From QGON01 sp963691905 (GTDB lineage Bacteria; Pseudomonadota; Gammaproteobacteria; Chromatiales; Chromatiaceae), in the NCBI GenBank assembly GCA_963691905.1, contig OY829894.1:1488001-1552000 (forward strand): 64,000 nt of DNA. Direction: 5' to 3'. The notes below the pieces were generated by a model. It was given only the letters and a program-made list of their open reading frames with translations, had not been told where the DNA came from and did not search any database. Both the position numbers and the translations under genes were made by a program. The first letter of the stretch is position 1. Every line of letters begins with the position of its first letter. Shown here piece after piece: positions 49,515-58,380 of this stretch.

Positions 49515-50876
49515 TTAGTTTTTCAACAACTCCAGCAATGCTGCCGCCTTGTCATAGGTCTCCTGATATTCCGCTTCAGCAGTGGAATCCGCGATGATGC
49601 CGCCACCCGCGCTGAACTGCAGCGTGTTGCCTGTCTGCAGCAACGTCCTGATTGCGATATTGGTGTCCATGTCGCCATTGAAGCCGATATAGCCAATGGC
49701 TCCGCAATAGACGCCCCGCCGTTGTGGTTCCAGCTCCTCGATGATCTCCATCGCCCGCAACTTGGGGGCCCCGGTAATGGAGCCGCCGGGAAAACAGGCA
49801 CGCAGCAGGGTGAGCGCGTTCTCCCCATCTGCGAGTTCACCTTCGACAGTACTGACCAAGTGGTGAACCCGGGCAAAGCTCTCGATCTCAAACAGGCGGC
49901 TCACCTCGACACTGCCCGTTGCACAGACCTTGCCGATATCGTTGCGCAGCAGGTCGACGATCATCAGGTTTTCGGCCCGATCCTTTGCACTGTTTTTCAG
50001 CTTCACCAGAGAGAGTCGGTCTTCGCCAGGATTTTCATGGCGTGGCGCCGTACCTTTGATGGGACGAGTCTCCACATGCCGTCCCGTAAGATGCAGAAAA
50101 CGCTCAGGCGAAGAGCTCAGAATTGCAGCATAAGGAGACTCCAGGTAGGCACAGAATGGCGCCGGATTGACCTTGCGCAGGCGCTTATAGACATCCCAGG
50201 GCGCACCCTGCACCTCTGCATCGAAACGCTGGGCAAAGTTTACCTGATAGCAGTCACCATCGCGGATGTAGCGCTGGATACGTTGAAAAGAGTCGTGGTA
50301 GGCACTCTCCGTCAGATTTGAGCGGATATCCGTCACATGAAAGGACTCGGATGTGACGTTTGAGGGTCTGCTCAATTCATCGACCAACCGATCCCAGTTC
50401 TCTCCGGTTGCCGCATCCCTGCACTGCCCTGCTAACCAGGTACTCTCCGTTTGATGATCAGTGACCACCGCCCAGTCGTAGATGCCGATAACCATCTCCG
50501 GCAGGCCATCGGTATCTTCCGCCAATACCGGCAGCTTTTCGAAGCGACGCGCCAGATCGTAGGCAAACCAGCCGATGGCACCACCGGTGAAGGGCAGATC
50601 AGTGTCGGGGGTTTGTCGTCCGGGCGCAAGATAACGATGGAGCAGTTGCAACGGATCCTGGCTGGAAACCGTGGAATCGTTGCGGGTAAATATCTCTGTC
50701 GTCTCCCCACGCGTTACCAGTCTCACGGTGGGATCGGCGGCGAGGATATCGTAACGCCCCTGAGACGTCATTGGATAGGCGCTGTCGAGAAAGACCGGCC
50801 AGGGGAGATTGCGGATCGACTCGAACAGCCGCGCACTGTCCTTGAAAAATGGCAGGCGTTGAATTCGAGGCGTCAT
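49515..50876 (-). CDS. pabB: Aminodeoxychorismate synthase component I (PabB)
   Basis: PabB converts chorismate and ammonia (from PabA) to aminodeoxychorismate for folate synthesis. The 453-residue protein has the chorismate-binding domain with YIRDGDCYQVNFAQRFDAE, then ETRPIKGTAPRHENPGED and ENLMIVDLLRNDIGKVC. It also has ACFPGGSITGAPKLRAMEII and QFSAGGGIIADS. The PIKGT motif with Lys distinguishes PabB from anthranilate synthase. It stands alone between two repeat-filled gaps. The ATG at 50876 is the first in frame and gives the normal N-terminus. Confidence 0.92.
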   Translation of the reverse strand: MTPRIQRLPFFKDSARLFESIRNLPWPVFLDSAYPMTSQGRYDILAADPTVRLVTRGETTEIFTRNDSTVSSQDPLQLLHRYLAPGRQTPDTDLPFTGGAIGWFAYDLARRFEKLPVLAEDTDGLPEMVIGIYDWAVVTDHQTESTWLAGQCRDAATGENWDRLVDELSRPSNVTSESFHVTDIRSNLTESAYHDSFQRIQRYIRDGDCYQVNFAQRFDAEVQGAPWDVYKRLRKVNPAPFCAYLESPYAAILSSSPERFLHLTGRHVETRPIKGTAPRHENPGEDRLSLVKLKNSAKDRAENLMIVDLLRNDIGKVCATGSVEVSRLFEIESFARVHHLVSTVEGELADGENALTLLRACFPGGSITGAPKLRAMEIIEELEPQRRGVYCGAIGYIGFNGDMDTNIAIRTLLQTGNTLQFSAGGGIIADSTAEAEYQETYDKAAALLELLKN

Positions 50877-50900
50877 GGGGGGAGTGAACCGTATGCAACC

Positions 50901-50987
50901 CTAGGCCGGTTCAAGCTTGCGGAACCGGCAAACACTGTCTGTGTTACCAATTTTTCTGCCTGATCCGCTACGCTTGATCAGGCCTAC
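50901..50987. repeat. BIME-like composite, inverted copy
   Basis: TAGGCCGGTTCAAGC with GGAACCGGC opens the element and CTGATCCGCTACGCTTGATC followed by AGGCCTAC closes it. These are the same two palindromes as at 43376-43464, with compensating stem changes (GGGC to AGGC). Confidence 0.75.
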
Positions 50988-51020
50988 GGATTTGTACCGA
51001 ATTGTTTGCCGGTCTCCTGT

Positions 51021-52316
51021 TTAGACCTCGAACGGGTGACGACGAATGATCGTCTCTTTGCGATCGGGTCCGGTGGAGACGATATCGATCGGGGTATCAC
51101 ACAACTCTTCAACCTTAGCCAGGTAGTTGCGCGCCGCCACGGGCAGCGCCTCATAGTCTGTACTACCGACCGTTGACTCCGTCCATCCCGGCATTTCGAT
51201 ATAGACCGGTTCGCACTCTTCAAAACGATCCGCGCCGACCGGTGGCGTTGTTACCTCTTTGCCGTCCAGTTTGTAGGCAACGCAGATCTTAATTGTCTCC
51301 ATGCCATCCAGCACATCGAGTTTGGTGATGCAGATGCCGGTGACACTGTTGATATCGAGGGAGCGCTTCAGGGCGACCACATCGAGCCAGCCGCAACGGC
51401 GCTTACGTCCTGTTGTGGCGCCGAATTCGTGTCCTTTGACGCCGAGATGCTCTCCATCGTCGTCAAACAGCTCCGTCGGGAAGGGTCCTGCACCTACACG
51501 GGTGGTATAAGCCTTGACGATGCCCAACACATAATCGATGTAACGTGGACCGACGCCGGTGCCGGAAGCGGCACCGCCGGCAGTGGTGTTCGATGAAGTC
51601 ACATAGGGGTAGGTGCCGTGATCGATATCCAGCAGTGCGCCCTGGGCACCCTCGAACATTACGCTCTTACCTTCACGGCGCATCTGATGCAGGGTGCCGG
51701 TAACATCTTCCACCATTGGCTTGAGTCTCTCCGCCTGAGAGAGCAGGGTATCTAGAACCTGCTGATAGTCGACGGTCTCGTACTCAAAAAAATTCTTCAG
51801 TGCGAAATTGTGGTAGTCCATCACCTCAAGCAGACGGTTGGAGATATGGTCGGCATCGAAGATCTCGCCCAGACGTATGCCACGACGAGAGACCTTGTCC
51901 TCGTAGGCGGGGCCGATACCACGACCGGTGGTGCCGATCGCCTTCTTGCCGCGCGCCTTTTCCCGGGCCGCATCGAGAGAGACGTGGTAGGGCAGAATCA
52001 GCGGGCAGGATTCAGATATGCCCATGCGGGAGGCAGCCGGAATACCGCCTGCTTCCAGCATATCGACCTCATTCAGAAACGCATCGGGGGAGAGCACCAC
52101 ACCATTGCCCACCAGGCAGCGGACATTTTCACGCAGAATACCGGAGGGAATCAGATGAAGCACCGTCTGTTTACCATCGATCACCAGTGTATGACCCGCG
52201 TTATGGCCACCCTGAAATCGCACGACGGCTGACGCCTTGTCTGTGAGCAGATCGACGACTTTGCCCTTGCCTTCATCACCCCATTGGGTACCGATAATTA
52301 CGACATTTTTGCCCAT
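51021..52316 (-). CDS. purA: Adenylosuccinate synthetase (PurA)
   Basis: PurA joins IMP and aspartate using GTP in AMP synthesis. The 431-residue protein begins MGKNVVIIGTQWGDEGKGK with the phosphate-binding GDEGKGK loop. It contains FQGGHNAGHTLV, GTTGRGIGPAYEDKVSRRGI, MFEGAQGALLDIDHGTYPYV, and RKRRCGWLD, where the substrate-binding segments are found. I chose the ATG at 52316, which gives the family N-terminus. It follows hisZ on the minus strand, the usual gammaproteobacterial order, but a repeat-filled 201-bp gap separates them. Confidence 0.97.
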   Translation of the reverse strand: MGKNVVIIGTQWGDEGKGKVVDLLTDKASAVVRFQGGHNAGHTLVIDGKQTVLHLIPSGILRENVRCLVGNGVVLSPDAFLNEVDMLEAGGIPAASRMGISESCPLILPYHVSLDAAREKARGKKAIGTTGRGIGPAYEDKVSRRGIRLGEIFDADHISNRLLEVMDYHNFALKNFFEYETVDYQQVLDTLLSQAERLKPMVEDVTGTLHQMRREGKSVMFEGAQGALLDIDHGTYPYVTSSNTTAGGAASGTGVGPRYIDYVLGIVKAYTTRVGAGPFPTELFDDDGEHLGVKGHEFGATTGRKRRCGWLDVVALKRSLDINSVTGICITKLDVLDGMETIKICVAYKLDGKEVTTPPVGADRFEECEPVYIEMPGWTESTVGSTDYEALPVAARNYLAKVEELCDTPIDIVSTGPDRKETIIRRHPFEV

Positions 52317-52404
52317 GGCTGTTCTCAATCAAACCTAATAACCGGGTTTTTATACCCGCAAATCACTCACCGGAAAACCACTTATGTTATTCCGGCCATA
52401 CGAT

Positions 52405-52428
52405 CTCTCGGTCTCGCAAGACCGAGAG
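52405..52428. other. Hairpin between hisZ and purA
   Basis: CTCTCGGTCT pairs exactly with AGACCGAGAG around a CGCA loop. No T-tract follows on either strand, so it may be a repeat or an mRNA-processing hairpin. Confidence 0.55.
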
Positions 52429-52442
52429 GTAAATCTTTACAG

Positions 52443-52511
52443 GGGGTCGGAGTCAAACCGCCCAACACAATATCAATTGCAGACAGCTCTATCCGGTTTG
52501 ACTCCGACCCC
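52443..52511. repeat. 17-bp perfect inverted repeat (GGGGTCGGAGTC type)
   Basis: GGGGTCGGAGTCAAACC (52443-52459) and its exact complement (52495-52511) enclose 35 bp. Sequences of this kind are dispersed in many gammaproteobacterial genomes (recall). It ends 6 nt before the hisZ stop. Confidence 0.7.
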
Positions 52512-52517
52512 TACTAG

Positions 52518-53699
52518 CTAAATCTGGACCAGTTCCCAGCTATCCCCATCCAAACGCAGCGCTTCGCTGCAACCCATCTCGCTGGGGCCACCCTGCTGTC
52601 CCGGCAGAGCGCAGATAACGCGTCGTCCCGCAGCCCGCAGAAAGGTAATCTTCTCTTGCAGCACCAGATCCCCGGACCAGGGCGCAAAGATAGCAGGCTC
52701 ATCCAGAATATCTTTTTCCTGGTTCGCCATCAGCATCAGTGTTTTCAGATCGGTGCTGAATCCGGTCGCCGGGCGCGCCCGGCCGAAGACCTTTCCGATA
52801 TCATCGTAACGTCCACCCCGGGCAATCTCTTTGCCACGCTCAGGCACGAAGGCGGCAAACACCACCCCTGTATGAAAATGGTAACCACGAAGCTCAGCCA
52901 GATCGAAATGCACCGGGACATTGGGCAGCCAGACCGCGATCTGTTCCGCCATTTTAGTAAGATAAGCCAAGGCTTCGCGTACCGGCTCATCTGCCGCCTG
53001 CAAGGCTTCGGCTGCCTCGGCAAGCGCACCGTCACCGTTGAGCTCGGCCAGCTTGGAGAGCATCGCGGCGTGGCTATCATCCAGCTCGAAGGTGTGCAGC
53101 AACTCATTGATTTCAGGCAGCGCCTTGCGCTGCAAGACATCAAATAGCGCGGCCTCCTGATGTTTGTTCAATCCTGCCTGTCTGGCCAGACCTTTGAAGA
53201 TGCCGACGTGGCCGAGATCGAGATAGACGTTCTGCACCCCGGTCATCTCCAGGGTCTTCATCATCAAACGCAGGATTTCGATATCACTCTCGACGCCGGC
53301 ATGACCGTAAAGTTCGGCACCAATCTGCAATGGGCTGCGGGTACCGGCAAAACCATCACTGCGGGTGTGCAGAACGGTACCCAGATAGCAGAGCCTGTTC
53401 GGTTCTTCGCTGCTGAAATGGTGGGCATCCATGCGCGCCGCCTGAGGCGTGATATCGGCGCGCACCCCCATCATGCGACCACTCAACTGGTCGGTGAGTT
53501 TGAAGGTCTGCAGATCGAGATCGCTGCCGGTACCGGTCAGCAGGGAGTCGAGAAAATCGACAAACGGCGGGATAACGAACTCATAACCCCAGCTATGGTA
53601 CAGATCCAGCAGTTCCCGGCGCTTGCGTTCGATAACGCCCGCCTCCGGGGGGAGTACCTCTTCAATGCCATCAGGCAGTATCCAGCGCTCGTTTTCCAT
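52518..53699 (-). CDS. hisZ: HisZ, ATP phosphoribosyltransferase regulatory subunit
   Basis: HisZ is a histidyl-tRNA-synthetase paralogue that forms a complex with the short form of HisG and confers histidine feedback control. The 393-residue protein has the class II synthetase motif 2-like stretch MGVRADITPQAARMDAHH, plus RLCYLGTVLHTRSDGFAGTR and the shortened C-terminus without an anticodon-binding domain. The position between hflC/DUF2065 and purA is conserved in gammaproteobacteria. I chose the ATG at 53699 rather than the TTG at 53711. Confidence 0.94.
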   Translation of the reverse strand: MENERWILPDGIEEVLPPEAGVIERKRRELLDLYHSWGYEFVIPPFVDFLDSLLTGTGSDLDLQTFKLTDQLSGRMMGVRADITPQAARMDAHHFSSEEPNRLCYLGTVLHTRSDGFAGTRSPLQIGAELYGHAGVESDIEILRLMMKTLEMTGVQNVYLDLGHVGIFKGLARQAGLNKHQEAALFDVLQRKALPEINELLHTFELDDSHAAMLSKLAELNGDGALAEAAEALQAADEPVREALAYLTKMAEQIAVWLPNVPVHFDLAELRGYHFHTGVVFAAFVPERGKEIARGGRYDDIGKVFGRARPATGFSTDLKTLMLMANQEKDILDEPAIFAPWSGDLVLQEKITFLRAAGRRVICALPGQQGGPSEMGCSEALRLDGDSWELVQI

Positions 53700-53707
53700 C
53701 GGTTTCG

Positions 53708-53893
53708 TCAATTTACCAGATAGAGCAGGGCTACTCCGCAGAGCATGCTGATAAAGCCGCTGACCCGCAGGGAACGGCTCTTCTGCTGTGCGATAGCCGC
53801 CATCATTCTACGCATGCCGTCCGGATTGATAAAAGGCCAAATACCTTCGATTACCAGCAGCAAGGCCAGTGCAACCCACAAATCATGCCACAT
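53708..53893 (-). CDS. DUF2065 (YjeT-like) small inner-membrane protein
   Basis: This 61-residue protein has two membrane helices (about 4-20 and 43-59) joined by a basic loop (NPDGMRRMMAAIAQQKSRSL). It matches the DUF2065/YjeT family in size and in its position between hflC and hisZ. The function is not known. It is separated from hflC by an intrinsic terminator and probably has its own promoter or shares one with hisZ, whose start lies 9 nt beyond its stop. Confidence 0.9.
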   Translation of the reverse strand: MWHDLWVALALLLVIEGIWPFINPDGMRRMMAAIAQQKSRSLRVSGFISMLCGVALLYLVN

Positions 53894-53904
53894 CTGTTTT
53901 CCAT

Positions 53905-53927
53905 AAAAAAACCGGGATCATCCCGGT
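53905..53927 (-). terminator. Intrinsic terminator after hflC
   Basis: The palindrome ACCGGGATGATCCCGGT is followed by seven T residues on the minus strand. It lies in the gap before the DUF2065 gene and would end the hfq-hflX-hflKC transcript. Confidence 0.85.
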
Positions 53928-54143
53928 CCTGTCTGGCGATCCACTGCATCTTCCCAGTGGACCGCCGGTCATTGTCCCAAAGCCAGGGAGTCTTGTCTAT
54001 GTATGAGGCGTTTGCGCTGGGATGGATTTTTTGCCGGAGCAAGGCAAAAAACGGCGAAAAAGCGGAGTTTACAAATAGTAAATGAGCATTTTAAGCCGTT
54101 TTTTAACGCAGCTATGGCGAAAAAGACGCACAGCGTGAATGCC

Positions 54144-55010
54144 TCACTCCCCTTGGCGGTTCTTAAGATAGCGGAAAAAATCAGAGTCCGGTTGCAATAC
54201 CATCACATCGGATCGGTTATTGAAGCTGTTCTTATAAGCGTTCAGGCTGCGATAGAAGGCATAGAACTCGGCATCCTGCTCATAGGCCTTGGCATAGATC
54301 TCCGCCGACTTACCATCACCCTCGCCTCGCAACTGCTCCGCTTCACGATAGGCATCGGCAACTATGACCACCCGCTGCCGGTCCGCTTCGGCACGGATTC
54401 TCTCCGATGCCTCGCCACCCTTCGCCCGCAGATCCCTGGCCACCCGTTCACGTTCAGCACGCATACGCTCATAGACAGACTCACTGACTTCCGGCGGCAA
54501 GTCGATCTGCTTGACGCGCACATCGAGGATCTCGACGCCCAACTCTGCCGCCTTGGCATCCGAATCCTTGGTCAGAAGCGCCATGATCTCCGTACGATCA
54601 CCGGAGATTACCTCCTGAATGGTCCGTTTACCAAACTCGTCGCGCAGACTGGTATTGATGCGCTCCGCCAGCAGACGGGAAGTCTTGGCATCGCTGCCGC
54701 CGGTAGAGCGGTAAAACTGCGCCACATTGGAGATACGCCACTTGGCGAAGGAGTCGACGATAACGTCTTTCTTCTCGACGGTCAGAAAACGCTCGGGCCG
54801 AGCATCCAGTGTCTGGATACGGCCGTCGAACTTCTTCACATTGTTCAGCACCGGCACCATCCAGTGCAGGCCCGGCTCATAGTCGCTGTCGATGATCTGA
54901 CCCAATCGCAGTTTGAGTGCCATTTCCCACTGGTTGATGACGAATGTCGAAGCGTAAACAGCGACGGCAACCACGGCAATCAGCGGAACCAACAATTTAA
55001 TGTTTTTCAT
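54144..55010 (-). CDS. hflC: HflC, FtsH-regulating membrane protease modulator
   Basis: HflC forms with HflK a cage around the FtsH protease in the inner membrane. The 288-residue protein has one N-terminal helix (residues 5-25) and a periplasmic SPFH/prohibitin domain (about 25-230) with the family segments VINQWEMALKLRLGQI and ILDVRVKQIDLPPEVSESVY. Then comes a helical coiled region ending FYRSLNAYKNSF. Its start overlaps the hflK stop by 1 nt, the usual coupling. Confidence 0.96.
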   Translation of the reverse strand: MKNIKLLVPLIAVVAVAVYASTFVINQWEMALKLRLGQIIDSDYEPGLHWMVPVLNNVKKFDGRIQTLDARPERFLTVEKKDVIVDSFAKWRISNVAQFYRSTGGSDAKTSRLLAERINTSLRDEFGKRTIQEVISGDRTEIMALLTKDSDAKAAELGVEILDVRVKQIDLPPEVSESVYERMRAERERVARDLRAKGGEASERIRAEADRQRVVIVADAYREAEQLRGEGDGKSAEIYAKAYEQDAEFYAFYRSLNAYKNSFNNRSDVMVLQPDSDFFRYLKNRQGE

Positions 55011-56173
55011 TAACGCACCCTCCTGCCACGGCTCTGGTCACGGGTTTCTTGTGTCGGCGCCTGCTTTCTGGCCGCCTCAGACGTGTAACCGCCACGACCG
55101 CCGGATTGATAGCCAGTGTCGGTCCCACCCATCATCTTGTCCAACGGCAGATACATCAGGCTGTTGCCCTCTTTGGTATCCAGCATGACCTTGCTGCTTT
55201 GGCTGAGTACAGTTTCAACCGCGTCGATGTAGAGACGCTCCCGGGTAACCCTGGGCGCCTTTTCATACTCTTTCAGTACTGCCAGAAAGCGGCTGACCTC
55301 ACCTTCCGCCTCAGCGATGACCCGATCCCGGTAGGCTTTACCATCCGCTACCTGACGTGCCGCTTCACCACGTGCCTGTGGCACGATCTCGTTGGCGTAG
55401 GCCTCGGCCTTGTTTTCCAGTCGTTCCTTGTCCTCGCGAGCCTTGATAGCATCATCAAAGGCGCTCTTCACCTGCTCCGGCGGCTTGGCCGGTTGGGTGT
55501 TCACACTGGTGATCTCCAGACCGGTCTTATAGAAGTTGAGCATATCCTGCGCTTTGAGTTTGATGTCAGCTGCAACTTTGCTACGCCCTTCGGTCATGAT
55601 GAAATCGAGATCGCTTTTACCAATGACTTCGCGTACCGATGTCTCAATGGCATCGCGGATGGTCTTCTCCGGATTCTGATCCTGAAACAGATAGTCACCT
55701 GCGTCCTGGATACGGGACTGCACCGTCAGCTCGATATCCACGATATTCTCATCACGCGTCAGCATCGTCGCCTTATGCCGGAATGAGTTGATCTGATCGA
55801 CATTGACCTTGTAGACCTCTTCAATCGGATAGGGGAGATGCCAGTGAGGCCCCGGTTGAGTCGTCTCGGCATAAGCGCCAAAACGCAAGATCACGCCACG
55901 TTCCGCCGGTTCGATGATGTAGATGCCGGTAGCCATCCATATCACCAGCAGAACCAGAGCAATCGCCCCGATACCCACACTGCCGGGACCACTGATCCCA
56001 CCGCCGGAATCCGAGCCGTTGGACTTGCCGCCCTTGCCGCCCCCGCCACCAAACATGCCACCGAACTTGTCCTGAAGCTTCTTTACCACTTCATCCAGAT
56101 CCGGCGGACCCTGGTCGCCACCTTTACCGCTCCAGGGATCTTTATTACCACCACCCGGTTCATTCCAGGCCAT
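55010..56173 (-). CDS. hflK: HflK, FtsH-regulating membrane protein
   Basis: HflK is the partner of HflC. The 387-residue protein opens with the typical MAWNEPGGGNKDPWSGKGGD and a Gly-rich linker with GGGGKGGK (about 40-55). It then has one helix (about 68-88, IGAIALVLLVIWMATGIYII) and the SPFH domain (AERGVILRFGAYAETTQPG; FLAVLKEYEKAPRVTRERLY). I chose the ATG at 56173 since it gives the conserved N-terminus, not the longer frame at 56212. It probably shares a promoter in the 284-bp gap downstream of hflX. Confidence 0.95.
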   Translation of the reverse strand: MAWNEPGGGNKDPWSGKGGDQGPPDLDEVVKKLQDKFGGMFGGGGGKGGKSNGSDSGGGISGPGSVGIGAIALVLLVIWMATGIYIIEPAERGVILRFGAYAETTQPGPHWHLPYPIEEVYKVNVDQINSFRHKATMLTRDENIVDIELTVQSRIQDAGDYLFQDQNPEKTIRDAIETSVREVIGKSDLDFIMTEGRSKVAADIKLKAQDMLNFYKTGLEITSVNTQPAKPPEQVKSAFDDAIKAREDKERLENKAEAYANEIVPQARGEAARQVADGKAYRDRVIAEAEGEVSRFLAVLKEYEKAPRVTRERLYIDAVETVLSQSSKVMLDTKEGNSLMYLPLDKMMGGTDTGYQSGGRGGYTSEAARKQAPTQETRDQSRGRRVR

Positions 56174-56290
56174 CGGCCACTCCAAATATATCAGTAGAAA
56201 AACGTTCGCCACACTCTGTTCCAGACAGAGTGTCTGAAACCCTTACATCGGGACGAAATAAAATAAATTCAAGGCAATAGTTTATGAAAT

Positions 56291-56317
56291 CAGAAATAAA
56301 AGTGGCTACAGGCCACT
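56291..56317 (-). terminator. Weak intrinsic terminator after hflX
   Basis: A short stem AGTGGC / GCCACT with a 5-nt loop is followed by TTTTATTT on the minus strand. It may separate hflX from hflK transcripts. Confidence 0.5.
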
Positions 56318-56402
56318 TCCATCGAGACTCATACCTACCACACACTTCAATAGTCTGGCTGGCATTCTACCAGCCTGCCGGACCCAGGGGAACGAAGATA
56401 AT

Positions 56403-56460
56403 TAGTGCTCTATCAATGTAATAATTACGGTTCAGCAATTATTACATTGATAGAGCACTA
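56403..56460. repeat. Perfect 24-bp inverted repeat covering the hflX stop codon
   Basis: The left arm is 56403-56426 (starting TAGTGCTCTATCAATG) and the right arm 56437-56460 is its exact complement, with a 10-nt loop. The hflX TAG stop (56460-56458) lies in the outer edge of the stem. A related partial copy is at 49380-49416. Confidence 0.8.
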
Positions 56461-57741
56461 GGTTTGAATCCGTAACTCAAACATAGGCTCTTCCTTCAAA
56501 AGACGTGCAAACTCCCGCTTTGCGATAGAGAACTCCATCTCCCACCCACCTGCATCGGTGCCAGTTTCCAACAGGACCTCGGCACGCTGGTGGAGTATGG
56601 CATGCAGACGTCCATCCCTCGCATCGAGTACCACCCGTTGCTGTACATGCGCTTGTCTGAAAGATTCAGCCAGTGCCTGTAGCAGCAGATCAAGCCCGGC
56701 GCCGGTCTTGGCAGAGAGCCAAACCCGCAGCACATTGCCTTCGTCGTCACGGTCGATGCGAGGCGTCACGCTCTCCAACAGATCGATTTTGTTGTATATT
56801 TCGATCTGCCTGATCTCATCGGCACCAATCTGCTGCAACACATTATTCACTTCCGCCAGACACATATCCCGTTGATGGCTGGCAGCATCCACCACATGGA
56901 GCAGTAATGAGGCCTCCGCCGTCTCCTGCAATGTGGATTTGAAGGCCGCAACCAGATCGTGGGGCAGATTACTGATAAACCCCACGGTATCTGCCAGCAC
57001 AATGGGACCTTCTCCCTTCAACTCCAGTCGCCGCAACGTAGGATCAAGGGTGGCGAATAGCTGGTCTGCCGCATAGACACCCGATCCTACCAGTGCGTTG
57101 AAAAGGGTGGACTTTCCCGCATTGGTATATCCTACCAGCGAAACCGTGGGAATATCGGCCCGCGCCCGCCCGCGGCGTCCCTGGGCACGCTGGGATTCCA
57201 CCCGGGCCAGCCGCCGATTGATCTGGTCGATACGCTGATTGAGCAATCGCCGATCTGTCTCAAGTTGCGTTTCACCCGGTCCGCGCAGACCAATACCGCC
57301 CTTCTGCCGTTCAAGGTGGGTCCAGCCTCTAACCAGTCGCGTTGTGAGGTGCCGCAGTTGGGCCAGCTCAACCTGCAGCTTACCTTCGAATGAACGGGCG
57401 CGTTGGGCAAAGATATCAAGAATCAGACCTGTTCGGTCCACCACACGGCAACCGAACTCCCGCTCGAGGTTTCTCTCCTGACTGGGAGAGAGGGTGTGAT
57501 TGAAGATAACCAACTCAGCGTTGGTCCCCGACACAACATCTTTGATCTCATCCCCTTTGCCGCGGCCGACAAACAGACGGGGATCCGGGCTGCGCCGACT
57601 GCCGGTGATAAATTCCACCGGATCAGCACCAGCGGAAACGGCCAGTTCAGTGAACTCGTCGATTTCATCGGGGTCACTTACGCCACCCAGATCGATGTGC
57701 ACCAGAACTGCACGTTCTCCGGACTTTGGACGTTCAAACAT
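56458..57741 (-). CDS. hflX: HflX, ribosome-splitting GTPase
   Basis: HflX splits stalled 70S ribosomes under stress. The 427-residue protein has the N-terminal HflX domain (ERAVLVHIDLGG at the start; FVGRGKGDEI; VIFNHTLSPSQERNLEREF) and then a coiled linker. The GTPase domain has G1 GYTNAGKST, G3 DTVGF and G4 NKID, with HVVDAASHQRD between. The start MFERPKSGERAVLVHI fits the family, so I prefer the ATG at 57741 to the TTG at 57756. It follows hfq by 101 nt. Its stop codon is embedded in a long inverted repeat. Confidence 0.96.
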   Translation of the reverse strand: MFERPKSGERAVLVHIDLGGVSDPDEIDEFTELAVSAGADPVEFITGSRRSPDPRLFVGRGKGDEIKDVVSGTNAELVIFNHTLSPSQERNLEREFGCRVVDRTGLILDIFAQRARSFEGKLQVELAQLRHLTTRLVRGWTHLERQKGGIGLRGPGETQLETDRRLLNQRIDQINRRLARVESQRAQGRRGRARADIPTVSLVGYTNAGKSTLFNALVGSGVYAADQLFATLDPTLRRLELKGEGPIVLADTVGFISNLPHDLVAAFKSTLQETAEASLLLHVVDAASHQRDMCLAEVNNVLQQIGADEIRQIEIYNKIDLLESVTPRIDRDDEGNVLRVWLSAKTGAGLDLLLQALAESFRQAHVQQRVVLDARDGRLHAILHQRAEVLLETGTDAGGWEMEFSIAKREFARLLKEEPMFELRIQT

Positions 57742-57842
57742 AAACGGCGGAGACAAACCTTACGGCGGGATATATGGCCTGAAGGAAGAACCGGGCAATC
57801 ACCACAAAACAGCCTGCCCGGCCTTTTTTCGTGCAGAAAAAA

Positions 57843-58115
57843 TCAAAAATTACCCACAGGCGACGCTGGTTGATCTACAGGCGTTGTACCGTTTTCGTTG
57901 TGCTGGATACGAACGTTCCGTGCAGGAACCACCGTCGAAATGGCATGTTTGTAGACCATCTGGCTCACACTGTTCTTGAGTAGTACGACAAACTGGTCAA
58001 ACGATTCGATCTGTCCCTGGAGCTTGATGCCATTCACCAGAAAAATGGAGACCGGTACTCGCTCTTTCCGCAGTGCGTTCAAAAAAGGGTCTTGTAAAGT
58101 TTGCCCTTTGGACAT
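57843..58115 (-). CDS. hfq: Hfq, RNA chaperone
   Basis: Hfq is a hexameric RNA-binding protein that pairs small RNAs with mRNAs. The 90-residue protein has the Sm1 region (MSKGQTLQDPFLNALRKERV; PVSIFLVNGIKLQGQIESFD) and Sm2 VYKHAISTVVP, all canonical, and a short tail. I chose the ATG at 58115, the universal MSKGQ start, over the upstream frame. It begins the hfq-hflX-hflK-hflC group. Confidence 0.98.
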   Translation of the reverse strand: MSKGQTLQDPFLNALRKERVPVSIFLVNGIKLQGQIESFDQFVVLLKNSVSQMVYKHAISTVVPARNVRIQHNENGTTPVDQPASPVGNF

Positions 58116-58345
58116 CACAGTTCTCCTTGTTATCTTTAATAGTCTTTGAATAGCCGAAGAGATCAACAATCACCACGGATCATCCCGCTGGTAAAAATAA
58201 ACACACAAACAGAAACAACCGCTATCCGGACGATACAGCTGTGTGTCCTCCCGTTACAGCGGAATTGTAGCACATTGGGAAACAAGCAAATTCGCTACCG
58301 CTGTTTCAGTCCGGATTGTTTCAGAAACGGCTAATCAACCAAAGA

Positions 58346-58363
58346 ATCGAGGCCTCCCTCGAT
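58346..58363 (-). terminator. Possible terminator after ppiD
   Basis: ATCGAGG pairs with CCTCGAT around a GAGG loop 18 nt past the ppiD stop, followed on the minus strand by a weak T-rich tail (TCTTTGG). The evidence is modest. Confidence 0.45.
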
Positions 58364-58380
58364 CCTCTGGGTGGTGAAGC

